Part shown: positions 1 through 5,386 of the stretch, piece by piece
How the letters are laid out: each line of letters starts with the position of its first letter
How positions within the stretch are numbered: position 1 is the stretch's first letter
Assembly (NCBI GenBank): GCA_934255105.1
Contig: CAKQNH010000182.1
Coordinates: 1 to 8,023, forward strand
Direction: 5' to 3'
Source of the DNA: an uncultured Pirellulaceae bacterium
Lineage (GTDB): Bacteria; Planctomycetota; Planctomycetia; Pirellulales; Pirellulaceae
DNA: 8,023 nt
Made by a program: the position numbers and the translations under genes
Notes under the pieces: model-generated
The model's database searches: none
The model's input: only the letters and a program-made list of their open reading frames with translations
What the model was told of the DNA's origin: nothing

Positions 1-58
1 CATCGCCACAGGCCGCCTTGGCCTCTTCGTATTGGCGCATCATCGGGGAAAGGTTCAT
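1..58 (-). CDS. mutS: DNA mismatch repair protein MutS, N-terminal fragment (cut by window edge)
   Basis: The minus strand from 58 reads MNLSPMMRQYEEAKAACGD and then runs off the window. The run PMMRQY-x-EAKAACGD closely resembles the start of the MutS mismatch-recognition domain, where TPMMxQYxxxKxxxPD precedes the mismatch-binding FYELF segment; that segment would lie outside the window. MutS binds mispaired bases and recruits MutL. The ATG at 58 is chosen because the family similarity begins right after it. The frame stays open upstream, with another ATG at 139, but that extension runs through an intergenic hairpin and reads as low-complexity sequence, so it is probably not translated. No clear Shine-Dalgarno is visible. 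Only 19 residues are seen, so the call rests on a short match. The gene lies downstream of fliG on the same strand across a 327-bp gap. Confidence 0.75.
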   Translation of the reverse strand, partial: MNLSPMMRQYEEAKAACGD

Positions 59-103
59 GGAGCAGGGGGTGCCTAGGAAGTGCTTGTGGAATGGATTGCT
101 ACC

Positions 104-184
104 GCCGCTTCGCGGCTCAACGGATTCGTAGCCACCCATCCGTGGGCTGACGCCCACGGCTAAGTGCTGCCGTCGCTCCGCGAC
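104..184. repeat. Three GC-rich intergenic mini-hairpins
   Basis: Three perfect stem-loops lie in the gap between mutS and fliG. They are GCCGC-TTC-GCGGC at 104-116, CCGTGGGC-TGAC-GCCCACGG at 140-159 (8-bp stem) and GTCGC-TCC-GCGAC at 172-184. The first and third share one design, a 5-bp stem, a 3-nt TYC loop and a CTMAA-type tail, with the tandem repeats that follow at 199-324. The 11-mer CCACCCATCCG at 132-142 recurs at 1637-1647. No gene is visible in 59-385; this and the neighbouring array fill most of it. Confidence 0.8.
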
Positions 185-198
185 TAAATGCCAATTGT

Positions 199-324
199 TA
201 AATGCGGTTGCTTCGCGACTAAATGCGGTTGCTTCGCGACTAAATGCGGTTGCTTCGCGACTAAATGCGGTTGCTTCGCGACTAAATGCCGTTGCTTTGC
301 GATTAATTGCCGTTGCTCGGCGAT
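199..324. repeat. 21-bp tandem repeat array, six units
   Basis: Four identical 21-bp units (199-219, 220-240, 241-261, 262-282) with core GCGGTTGCTTCGCGAC are followed by two diverged units (283-303 and 304-324). Each unit contains a small plus-strand RNA hairpin, GTTGC-TTC-GCGAC, with one G-U pair. The diverged copies keep pairing through further G-U pairs. Because 21 is a multiple of three, the array gives open frames encoding heptapeptide repeats (KCGCFAT and similar). I regard these as by-products, since the array is intergenic and the long frame runs antisense to fliG. The function is unknown. The repeat may be transcribed as part of a fliG-mutS readthrough message. Confidence 0.9.
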
Positions 325-385
325 TGGTTGCGAACTTCAGCAGCAGTGCAGTATCTCGCAAGTGGGGCAGAAAACCAAGGTGTGG

Positions 386-1411
386 TTAAGTTACAAACTC
401 TTCCTCTTGGTCGCCGGAGGGGCGGGCCATCTGGCCGGCATCTTGCAGGGAACGGACGACGTCGACGACTTTCTGCTGCATGGCTTCGACTTCGCTGAGC
501 CGAACCTTGCCCAAGAAATCCATCTCTTCGCGGAGCATTTCTGCCGCCCGCTGAGACATGTTGCCCAAGATCTTTTCCTGCAGTGGTTCGCTGGCCGCTT
601 TCAGCGCCATCGCCCACTGGTTGGTCTCGACGTTCTTGAGCAACATCTGAATGTCTTTGTCGTGGAGCTTGATGACATCTTCAAAGACAAACATCAAACG
701 CCGGATCTCCTCTACCAATTCTGGTTTGTCCTTGGACAGTCCATCCATGATGGTTCGCTCGGTCGACCGATCCGAGACATTCAGCATCTCGGCTACTGCT
801 GGGACACCACCCAGATTGCGATAGGCCTGTGTCATGAACAGCGACATGCGCATTGCCAGGGCCTTCTCGACTTCCTCAATTGCCTCTGGGCTGGTCTGCC
901 CCATCTCAGCCACGCGTTGGATAACCGACATTTGGCGATTGGAGGGTAGCCCGTTGAGCACACCGGCGGCAACGCTTGCGGGGATATTGCTCAATACCAT
1001 TGCAATGGTTTGAGGGTGTTCGTCGATCAAGAAGGTGAGGATGTTTTGTGGATCGGCTTTATGCAGAAATCCGAAGGGGAGCCCTTCCAACGTCTGTTGC
1101 AGGACGTTGAGCATGTCGCCAGCATCTTTGCCCAACGCTTTTTTGACTAGGCTTTTGGCTCTGTCCAGCCCACCGCTGTTCGGGCCAAGGGCGCTCGGGC
1201 GGCTACGCAGGAACTCGGCGATGATCTGCTCTTGCTCTTGTCCCGAGATGGTGTCAAGCTGCGCGATGGCGATCGACACCGATTCAACGTAGCGCTGGGG
1301 CATCATCGACAGTATTTTCGCCGCCTCGTCTTCCTCGAGGCTCATCAGCAGAATAGCGGCTTTGCGCACCCCTGCGGTGACTTCCAACGAGTTGGGCAAA
1401 GTTGGCAACAT
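386..1411 (-). CDS. fliG: Flagellar motor switch protein FliG
   Basis: FliG is the C-ring protein that couples MotA/MotB stator torque to rotation and helps switch rotor direction at the cytoplasmic face of the flagellar basal body. The 341-residue product matches the usual length of about 330-345. Visible landmarks are an N-terminal RKAAILLMSL helix (residues 16-25, the FliF-binding domain), the middle-domain motif EHPQT at 131-135, the GGVPAVAEMLN segment at 201-211, MFVFED at 240-245 and the C-terminal torque helix. The charged torque residues appear conserved as K271, R288, E295, E296 and R304, with Glu where enterobacteria have Asp-Asp. The ATG at 1411 gives a normal N-terminus and has AGG 7 nt upstream. 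The TAA stop is at 386-388. No other flagellar gene is in the window, so this is a dispersed fliG, apparently transcribed towards mutS. Confidence 0.97.
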   Translation of the reverse strand: MLPTLPNSLEVTAGVRKAAILLMSLEEDEAAKILSMMPQRYVESVSIAIAQLDTISGQEQEQIIAEFLRSRPSALGPNSGGLDRAKSLVKKALGKDAGDMLNVLQQTLEGLPFGFLHKADPQNILTFLIDEHPQTIAMVLSNIPASVAAGVLNGLPSNRQMSVIQRVAEMGQTSPEAIEEVEKALAMRMSLFMTQAYRNLGGVPAVAEMLNVSDRSTERTIMDGLSKDKPELVEEIRRLMFVFEDVIKLHDKDIQMLLKNVETNQWAMALKAASEPLQEKILGNMSQRAAEMLREEMDFLGKVRLSEVEAMQQKVVDVVRSLQDAGQMARPSGDQEEEFVT

Positions 1412-1484
1412 ATGGTGGCCTGCGGACAGGAGATTCAGGGGTAGTGCTGTGTGTCGGTCCGACTGAAGCTGTCGCGGATAGGGC

Positions 1485-1546
1485 TAGCCGAAGTCACCAG
1501 ACTTTGGACAGCACTTGAATAATCCAAAGTCTGGCGAATTCGGCTA
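1485..1546. repeat. 62-bp palindromic intergenic element, copy A
   Basis: A 24-bp left arm (1485-1508, starting TAGCCGAAGTC and ending CCAGACTTTGGA) and a 24-bp right arm (1523-1546, the inverse) differ at only two positions and flank a 14-nt loop. A second copy with the same arm and loop lengths is at 2259-2320. The copies lie outside confident coding sequence on both sides of the tetrahydropterin synthase gene. They look like REP-type elements that can form a long hairpin. I know of no assigned function. Confidence 0.9.
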
Positions 1547-1555
1547 CGAGAACTG

Positions 1556-1579
1556 TCCAACGTCTGGCGACTTCGGCTA
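1556..1579. repeat. Solitary half-copy of the palindromic element
   Basis: This 24-bp stretch, whose core is GTCTGGCGACTTCGGCTA, matches the right arm of the 62-bp element at 1485-1546 with two differences. It follows that arm by 9 nt in the same orientation. It could pair with the left arm at 1485-1508 as an alternative partner. The rest of 1580-1695 has two direct 11-bp copies of CCACCCATCSG (1637-1658) and the near-palindrome TCCGCGGGCGGA (1668-1679), 17 nt past the stop of the next gene. No U-tract follows on either strand, so I do not call a terminator. Confidence 0.8.
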
Positions 1580-1695
1580 CGAGAGTTATGCTTCTAAGGG
1601 TGTTCAGCTATCATCGGCCTTAGCACCGGAGTCTTACCACCCATCCGCCACCCATCGGCCAGAACAGTCCGCGGGCGGAACAGGTTGTAGCGGTC

Positions 1696-2193
1696 TTACC
1701 AGTCGATTTTGCAAATTCCCCACTGGCCATGATTCTCATCGATGGCGACTTCCAACGTTTTTAGATTGGTGCCTACCTTGGGCTTGAGCGCATCGCGGAC
1801 TTGTCCAGCCACCCACCACGCAATCTGCTCCGCTGTGGTATTGCTAATTGGCAGCAACATGCAGTCCTCGCGTGGGAAGACCCACCGCTTTTGACGGAAT
1901 GACACCACGACTTCTACCTCGTCCTCGCGGACCGAGATCAGCGGGTGGGTAGTCGGCAGCAAGACCTGATGGTCGAGCTGTTTGACCACTTCGGCCAGCG
2001 CGTCGCGGAAAGCGATAAAGTCAATAACGTATTGATTTTCATCCAGCCCCCCCGTGACCTCGGCCTTGACGGCATAGTTGTGGCCATGCAGGCACTCGCA
2101 GATGTCTCCTGCGAAAGTAATGAAATGTGCCGCGCTAAAAACCAATTGTTCTTTTTGTAGCGAGACGCGATACGTACCTGTGGACTTACTCAT
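1696..2193 (-). CDS. queD: 6-pyruvoyl / 6-carboxy-tetrahydropterin synthase family protein (QueD-like)
   Basis: Members of this family convert 7,8-dihydroneopterin triphosphate to 6-carboxy-tetrahydropterin (QueD, queuosine and deazapurine pathway) or to 6-pyruvoyl-tetrahydropterin. The 165-residue product has the expected zinc ligands: H23 in FSAAHF, and H36 and H38 in CLHGHNY. The spacing C32-x3-H36-x-H38 is the QueD-type CxxxHxH, with C32 as the likely catalytic cysteine. Other family marks are D58 (VIDF), D74-H75 (LDHQ), a TTAEQIA segment at 119-125 matching the PTxENLA helix, and E153 in the position of the C-terminal substrate-binding glutamate. It is longer than the roughly 120-residue E. 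coli QueD, mostly because of an insert at residues 81-116. The ATG at 2193 has GGAAAAG 4 nt upstream. No other queuosine gene is nearby, so QueD and pterin-synthase roles cannot be separated from context. Confidence 0.88.
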   Translation of the reverse strand: MSKSTGTYRVSLQKEQLVFSAAHFITFAGDICECLHGHNYAVKAEVTGGLDENQYVIDFIAFRDALAEVVKQLDHQVLLPTTHPLISVREDEVEVVVSFRQKRWVFPREDCMLLPISNTTAEQIAWWVAGQVRDALKPKVGTNLKTLEVAIDENHGQWGICKIDW

Positions 2194-2234
2194 GCGACTT
2201 TTCCGCCGGTGGTTGTATTGATGGTGGGGCCTAG

Positions 2235-2251
2235 TATTCTAGCGTATTATC
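2235..2251. promoter_or_regulatory. Possible divergent promoter -10 region
   Basis: The region between the divergent pterin synthase and methyltransferase genes has a short AT-rich block. On the minus strand GATAAT (2251-2246) and TAGAAT (2241-2236) each differ from TATAAT at one position. On the plus strand TATTAT (2245-2250) also differs at one position. No convincing -35 box lies at standard spacing. This is a weak, composition-based suggestion. Confidence 0.2.
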
Positions 2252-2258
2252 GCCGTCG

Positions 2259-2320
2259 TAGCCGAAGTCGCCAGACGTTGGACATTGCTTGATACATCCA
2301 AGGTCTGGCGTCTTTGGCCA
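2259..2320. repeat. 62-bp palindromic intergenic element, copy B
   Basis: The left arm at 2259-2282 carries GCCGAAGTCGCCAGACGTTGG. The right arm at 2297-2320 is its inverse with four mismatches, and the loop is 14 nt. The loops of copies A and B are related (both contain CTTGA), so the whole 62-bp unit appears to have been copied, not just the arms. It lies upstream of the methyltransferase start, which argues against translation from the TTG at 2285. Confidence 0.85.
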
Positions 2321-2380
2321 GCAACTGCGGGCTACTCTACCGATCAACGCACACCCTCGCAACCTAGAAGCCAATCGCCA

Positions 2381-3571
2381 ATGAGCATGGTCCGACCAGG
2401 AAAAGCTGTCTCGCTGCGCCTCCGCAAAGAGCTCACGCGTTCGATCAAGCGAGGGCATGCTTGGCTCTACTCGGATGCCATCGATATCGTTCCGGCGTCT
2501 GCTGGCTCGGTGGCGATCCTGAGCGACCGTCGCGGCGACAAACGGCTGGCCAGTGGGATTTACGATCCGCAGCATGCCATACCGCTGCGGATCTGTCGCA
2601 CGCAGCCACCGTGGACGCTGGACGACCAGTGGTTGACTCAGCAACTGCAATCAGCCATTGCGCTGCGCAGGGTCGCCTTCGATGATCGCACCACCGGCTA
2701 CCGCTTGGTAGCTGGCGAAGGGGATGGTCTGCCCGGCTTAATCGTGGACATCTACGATCGCACGGCGGTGATCAAGTTGGATGGTGGTGCGCCGGAAGCC
2801 TTCTACCAACCGCCGGCTATTGCACGGTGGTTGTGTCAGCACTTGCCGCTCGACTGTGTGGTCTTGCGAACTCGGCAGCGGGGCAGTGCAGGGGAGGCAT
2901 TGGTCGGGAAATTACCTGAACAGCCTGTCGCATTTTTGGAGAATGGCCTGCGATTTACCGCAGAGGTGGTGCATGGTCAGAAGACCGGTTTCTTCTTGGA
3001 TCAACGCGACAACCGCGCCTTGGTTGAGCGACTGGCTAGCGGGTGTCGCATGTTGAATCTATTCAGTTTCAATGGCGGATTCTCCGTCGCTGCCGGTCGA
3101 GGTGGTGCTACGCAGGTAACGTCGGTCGATATTGCCGCACCGGCTATCGCAGCGGCTCAAGAGCATTGGGCGATGAATGACTTGCCCGCTGAGGCACATC
3201 GAGGAGTCGTGGTAGACTGCTTTGAATTTCTGGAAACGGCGGCCAGCGATCGGCTCACTTGGGATCTGGTCGTATGCGATCCCCCCTCGTTTGCACCCAA
3301 CGAAAAATCGAAAGACAAAGCCATCGCGGCCTATGGGCGACTCGCACAGTTGTCTGCCCGGGTGACTCGTCCGCAGGGGCTACTCGGGCTCGCCTCGTGT
3401 TCGAGCCATGTGGACGCGGTGACGTTTAGCGAGCTCAACGCTGAGGCCTTCGGTCGCGGCCGACGATGTGCTACATTGCTGGCCGAGTGCAGTCAGCCTA
3501 TCGACCACCCGACCCCTTTGGCTATGCCTGAACTTCGATATCTGAAGTTTCAGTTGTTTCGGCTCGATTGA
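2381..3571 (+). CDS. rlmI: RlmI-type class I SAM-dependent 23S rRNA methyltransferase
   Basis: The RlmI/COG1092 family methylates a cytosine of 23S rRNA to m5C (C1962 in E. coli) using S-adenosylmethionine. Counting from the ATG at 2381, the product is 396 residues, the same length as E. coli RlmI. It has an N-terminal PUA-like part containing HAWLYSDAI (26-34), then YRLVAGEGDGLPGLIVDIYD (107-126), GQKTGFFLDQRDNR (199-212), SAM motif I LNLFSFNGGFSVAA (225-238), D250 at the end of strand 2, and motif IV DPPSF (300-304). A CSSHVD segment at 340-345 matches the family's late C-terminal motif. The frame extends upstream to a TTG at 2285, but that part overlaps the palindromic element and reads as unrelated sequence. 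ATG 2381 is preferred, and ATG 2387 is also possible. No strong Shine-Dalgarno is seen. It probably leads a two-gene plus-strand unit with the flavoprotein gene. Confidence 0.9.
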   Translation: MSMVRPGKAVSLRLRKELTRSIKRGHAWLYSDAIDIVPASAGSVAILSDRRGDKRLASGIYDPQHAIPLRICRTQPPWTLDDQWLTQQLQSAIALRRVAFDDRTTGYRLVAGEGDGLPGLIVDIYDRTAVIKLDGGAPEAFYQPPAIARWLCQHLPLDCVVLRTRQRGSAGEALVGKLPEQPVAFLENGLRFTAEVVHGQKTGFFLDQRDNRALVERLASGCRMLNLFSFNGGFSVAAGRGGATQVTSVDIAAPAIAAAQEHWAMNDLPAEAHRGVVVDCFEFLETAASDRLTWDLVVCDPPSFAPNEKSKDKAIAAYGRLAQLSARVTRPQGLLGLASCSSHVDAVTFSELNAEAFGRGRRCATLLAECSQPIDHPTPLAMPELRYLKFQLFRLD

Positions 3572-3627
3572 CTTGACTCCGCCTCGCTGGCACGTTTTGA
3601 AGTTGCGCTATTTGCCTTGGCATCGGT

Positions 3628-3671
3628 TGGCCAACGGCCATATTTATCATAGCCAGGGGCATCGCCCCTGG
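3628..3671. repeat. Two hairpins between methyltransferase and flavoprotein genes
   Basis: TGGCC-AAC-GGCCA (3628-3640) is followed by AT-rich TATTTATCAT and then by the strong hairpin CCAGGGGC-ATC-GCCCCTGG (3653-3671, 8-bp stem, 3-nt loop). The second resembles the hairpin at 140-159 in size and style. The position could allow partial termination or message processing between the two genes, but there is no clean U-tract. It also helps place the flavoprotein start downstream. Confidence 0.75.
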
Positions 3672-3674
3672 AAC

Positions 3675-3678
3675 GGAG
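3675..3678 (+). promoter_or_regulatory. Shine-Dalgarno GGAG deciding the flavoprotein start
   Basis: GGAG lies 8 nt before the ATG at 3687. It supports that start over the in-frame TTG at 3573, which would put the 3653-3671 hairpin inside the coding sequence. Confidence 0.55.
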
Positions 3679-3686
3679 CTACGCAC

Positions 3687-4880
3687 ATGGACTGGGATCC
3701 GGAAATCGACACGCCAGCCACAATTGCCATCGTGGGGGCCGGCCCTGCGGGTGTGGAAGCGGCGCTGTACGCCCGCTTCTTAGGTTACTTCGTCATGTTG
3801 TTCGATACGCGCCGCGTGGGCCATCGACTTTTGGCCTGCGGTGACCAGCCTCTAGAGCAGCCCTGGAGCGAGGTGACTTCTCCGCTGGGACTGGCCGCGA
3901 TGGCCGCCCAGGGGACTGGAAAAGCTCTTCCTGCCAGCGACGCGCGGGTTAGCTATCGACAATACGTTGAGGAGTATTTAATTCCAGTGGCGCGCACCGA
4001 TCTGCTCTACGAATCGGTGCAGGTCAATTCACCAGTCGTTTCGATCAGTCGCACCTGCTGCGCTCCGCACCAAACCGTGCCACTAGGGCGCCGGTCCGAA
4101 CAGGAGTTTCGACTGTTGATCGATTCACAACAGCGAGGCGAGTACACGCAGTTGGCCGATATCGTGCTCGATTGCAGCGGACTCTCTAGGCTGCCAGGCT
4201 TGGCCAGTGGCAGTGGTCTGGCTATCGGCGAACGAGCCAACTTGCATGAGATGTTGCTGGGGCGAGTGGACGTGTTAGGGAAGCAACGCGAGCGACTCTC
4301 TGGAAAGCATGCGCTGATCTATGGCCGCGATTGGGCAGCCTGTGCCAACGCGCTGGATATCGTCAAGCTATCTCAAGAAGTACCAGGGACTCGAGCTACT
4401 TGGATTGCGCCCAAGCAGTTGGGTAACCAAGATCTGCTTGGTTTGCCTGCGGATATACCTGCCGAGTTTGTCGCCGCCGCGCAGCGGCTGGCGACCAATG
4501 AAGAGAGCGACAGCCCGATTGGTTGCATTGCCGCTTGGGGAATCGAGGCCGTGCAATTTGATGCTGCGGGGGGCTGGCGCGCGCGTCTGCAAGTGGAGGA
4601 GGAGGGGACGTTGGATGTGCAAGGGGACGTTTTCATCAACTGTCGCGATGCTCGCTGCGATTGGAGCATGGTCGGTTCAATGCCGCTGGCTACAGAGGTA
4701 GCCTCTGATGGATCCACGGGCGAGCCGCACTACTATGTAATGGGGCACAAGGCGGTGGGTGCAGACACGAGTTTCGCTGTCACGCATGCTTTTGAGCAGA
4801 TAAAGCAAGTCTTCGCTCGCATCGGTGGGCGGGCGGATCTGGATCTCTATGACACCGTGCGGCGGCACATGGAAAGCTAG
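3687..4880 (+). CDS. FAD/NAD(P)-binding oxidoreductase-like protein of unknown substrate
   Basis: From ATG 3687 the product is 397 residues. It begins with a dinucleotide-binding Rossmann fold: strand TIAIVGAGPAGVEAALYAR (12-30), with GxGPxG at 17-22 and an acidic residue, D40, ending strand 2. The segment DIVLDCSGL (158-166) resembles the strand that closes the FAD domain in this fold family. A second Rossmann-like segment, ALIYGRDWAACANALDIV (209-226), lacks the usual GxGxxG, so NAD(P)H binding there is doubtful. The C-terminus, from HYYVMGHKAVGADTSFAV (348-365) through FEQIKQVFARIGG, has the look of the closing FAD-contact helix of this type of flavoprotein. No signal peptide or membrane span is seen, so it is probably cytoplasmic. 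Substrate and partner are unknown. It starts 115 bp after the methyltransferase stop and may be co-transcribed with it. The TAG stop is 6 bp before the first tandem array. Confidence 0.8.
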   Translation: MDWDPEIDTPATIAIVGAGPAGVEAALYARFLGYFVMLFDTRRVGHRLLACGDQPLEQPWSEVTSPLGLAAMAAQGTGKALPASDARVSYRQYVEEYLIPVARTDLLYESVQVNSPVVSISRTCCAPHQTVPLGRRSEQEFRLLIDSQQRGEYTQLADIVLDCSGLSRLPGLASGSGLAIGERANLHEMLLGRVDVLGKQRERLSGKHALIYGRDWAACANALDIVKLSQEVPGTRATWIAPKQLGNQDLLGLPADIPAEFVAAAQRLATNEESDSPIGCIAAWGIEAVQFDAAGGWRARLQVEEEGTLDVQGDVFINCRDARCDWSMVGSMPLATEVASDGSTGEPHYYVMGHKAVGADTSFAVTHAFEQIKQVFARIGGRADLDLYDTVRRHMES

Positions 4881-4886
4881 CGCTGG

Positions 4887-4971
4887 AAGTGGGGTAAGCA
4901 CCTAAGTGGGATAAGCACCTAAGTGGGATAAGCACCTAAGTGGGATAAGCACCTAAGTGGGATAAGCATCC
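4887..4971. repeat. 17-bp tandem repeat array, five units (left arm of the inverted array pair)
   Basis: The units run 4887-4903, 4904-4920, 4921-4937, 4938-4954 and 4955-4971, with sequence AAGTGGGATAAGCACCT. The first has GGGG in place of GGGA, and the last ends CATCC in place of CACCT. In reverse complement the unit reads as the 30-bp unit of the array at 5000-5386 with one G and an internal 12-nt block missing. The array begins 6 bp after the flavoprotein stop. Together with the right array it occupies the 503 bp between the two convergent genes, where I see no gene. Confidence 0.93.
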
Positions 4972-5030
4972 TGCTTGTCGACGGATTGGCAGCTAGCCTG
5001 ACAAGCTAGAAGCTTATCCCACGTTAGGTG
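4950..5030. repeat. Large inverted repeat where the arrays meet; possible bidirectional terminator
   Basis: The left arm at 4950-4979 and right arm at 5000-5030 are inverse copies with three mismatches and one extra base, around a 20-nt loop (4980-4999). The innermost GCTTGTC/GACAAGC pair is perfect. The structure sits between convergent genes, where a strong RNA hairpin from either strand could end transcription or block readthrough antisense RNA. It lacks a U-tract, so a role in termination is inference; the inverted repeat itself is plain in the sequence. Confidence 0.8.
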
Positions 5031-5386
5031 ACAAGCTGGAAGCTTATCCCACGTTAGGTGACAAGCTGGAAGCTTATCCTATGTTAGGTGACAAGCTGGA
5101 AGCTTATCCTATGTTAGGTGACAAGCTGGAAGCTTATCCCACGTTAGGTGACAAGCTAGAAGCTTATCCTATGTTAGGTGACAAGCTAGAAGCTTATCCC
5201 ACGTTAGGTGACAAGCTGGAAGCTTATCCTATGTTAGGTGACAAGCTGGAAGCTTATCCCACGTTAGGTGACAAGCTGGAAGCTTATCCTACGTTAGGTG
5301 ACAAGCTGGAAGCTTATCCCACGTTAGGTGACAAGCTGGAAGCTTATCCTGCGTTAGGTGACAAGCTGGAAGCTTATCCCATGTTA
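5000..5386. repeat. 30-bp tandem repeat array, thirteen units (right arm of the inverted array pair)
   Basis: Thirteen units start every 30 bp from 5000 to 5360, the last cut short after GTTA. The core is AAGCTGGAAGCTTATCC, followed by CACG, TATG or a variant and then TTAGGT. Each unit contains a small stem AAGCT-GGA-AGCTT, one AAGCTT site and one TTATCC. Differences are confined to a few positions: CTGG/CTAG, CCC/CCT and ACG/ATG/GCG. From the fourth unit on, CCT and CCC alternate strictly, giving a 60-bp higher-order period. The final unit contains the stop codon of the TPR/redoxin gene (5384-5386). Copy number should be treated with caution because such arrays often collapse in assembly. 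Confidence 0.95.

Noticed and set aside
371..387. Small inverted repeat AACCA/TGGTT at the fliG stop as a terminator
   Set aside because: The stem is only 5 bp, is AT-containing and has no U-tract; this is expected by chance.
188..949. Plus-strand open frame of 253 codons starting with KCGCFAT heptapeptide repeats
   Set aside because: It starts in the 21-bp tandem array and then runs antisense through the 3' half of fliG, whose identity is clear. The open frame follows from the repeat length and from fliG codon use.
1515..1787. 90-codon plus-strand frame between fliG and the pterin synthase
   Set aside because: It is built from palindromic element sequence and then overlaps the pterin synthase on the opposite strand. 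It shows no recognisable protein features.
2285..2380. N-terminal extension of the methyltransferase from the TTG at 2285
   Set aside because: The stretch overlaps the palindromic element and has no family similarity. The ATG at 2381 gives the normal 396-residue length.
3573..3686. N-terminal extension of the flavoprotein from the TTG at 3573
   Set aside because: It would translate through the 3653-3671 hairpin and add 38 unrelated residues. The ATG at 3687 has a good GGAG and directly precedes the Rossmann strand.
4950..5386. CRISPR array
   Set aside because: The 30-bp units are contiguous, with no unique spacers between them, and there are no cas genes in the window.
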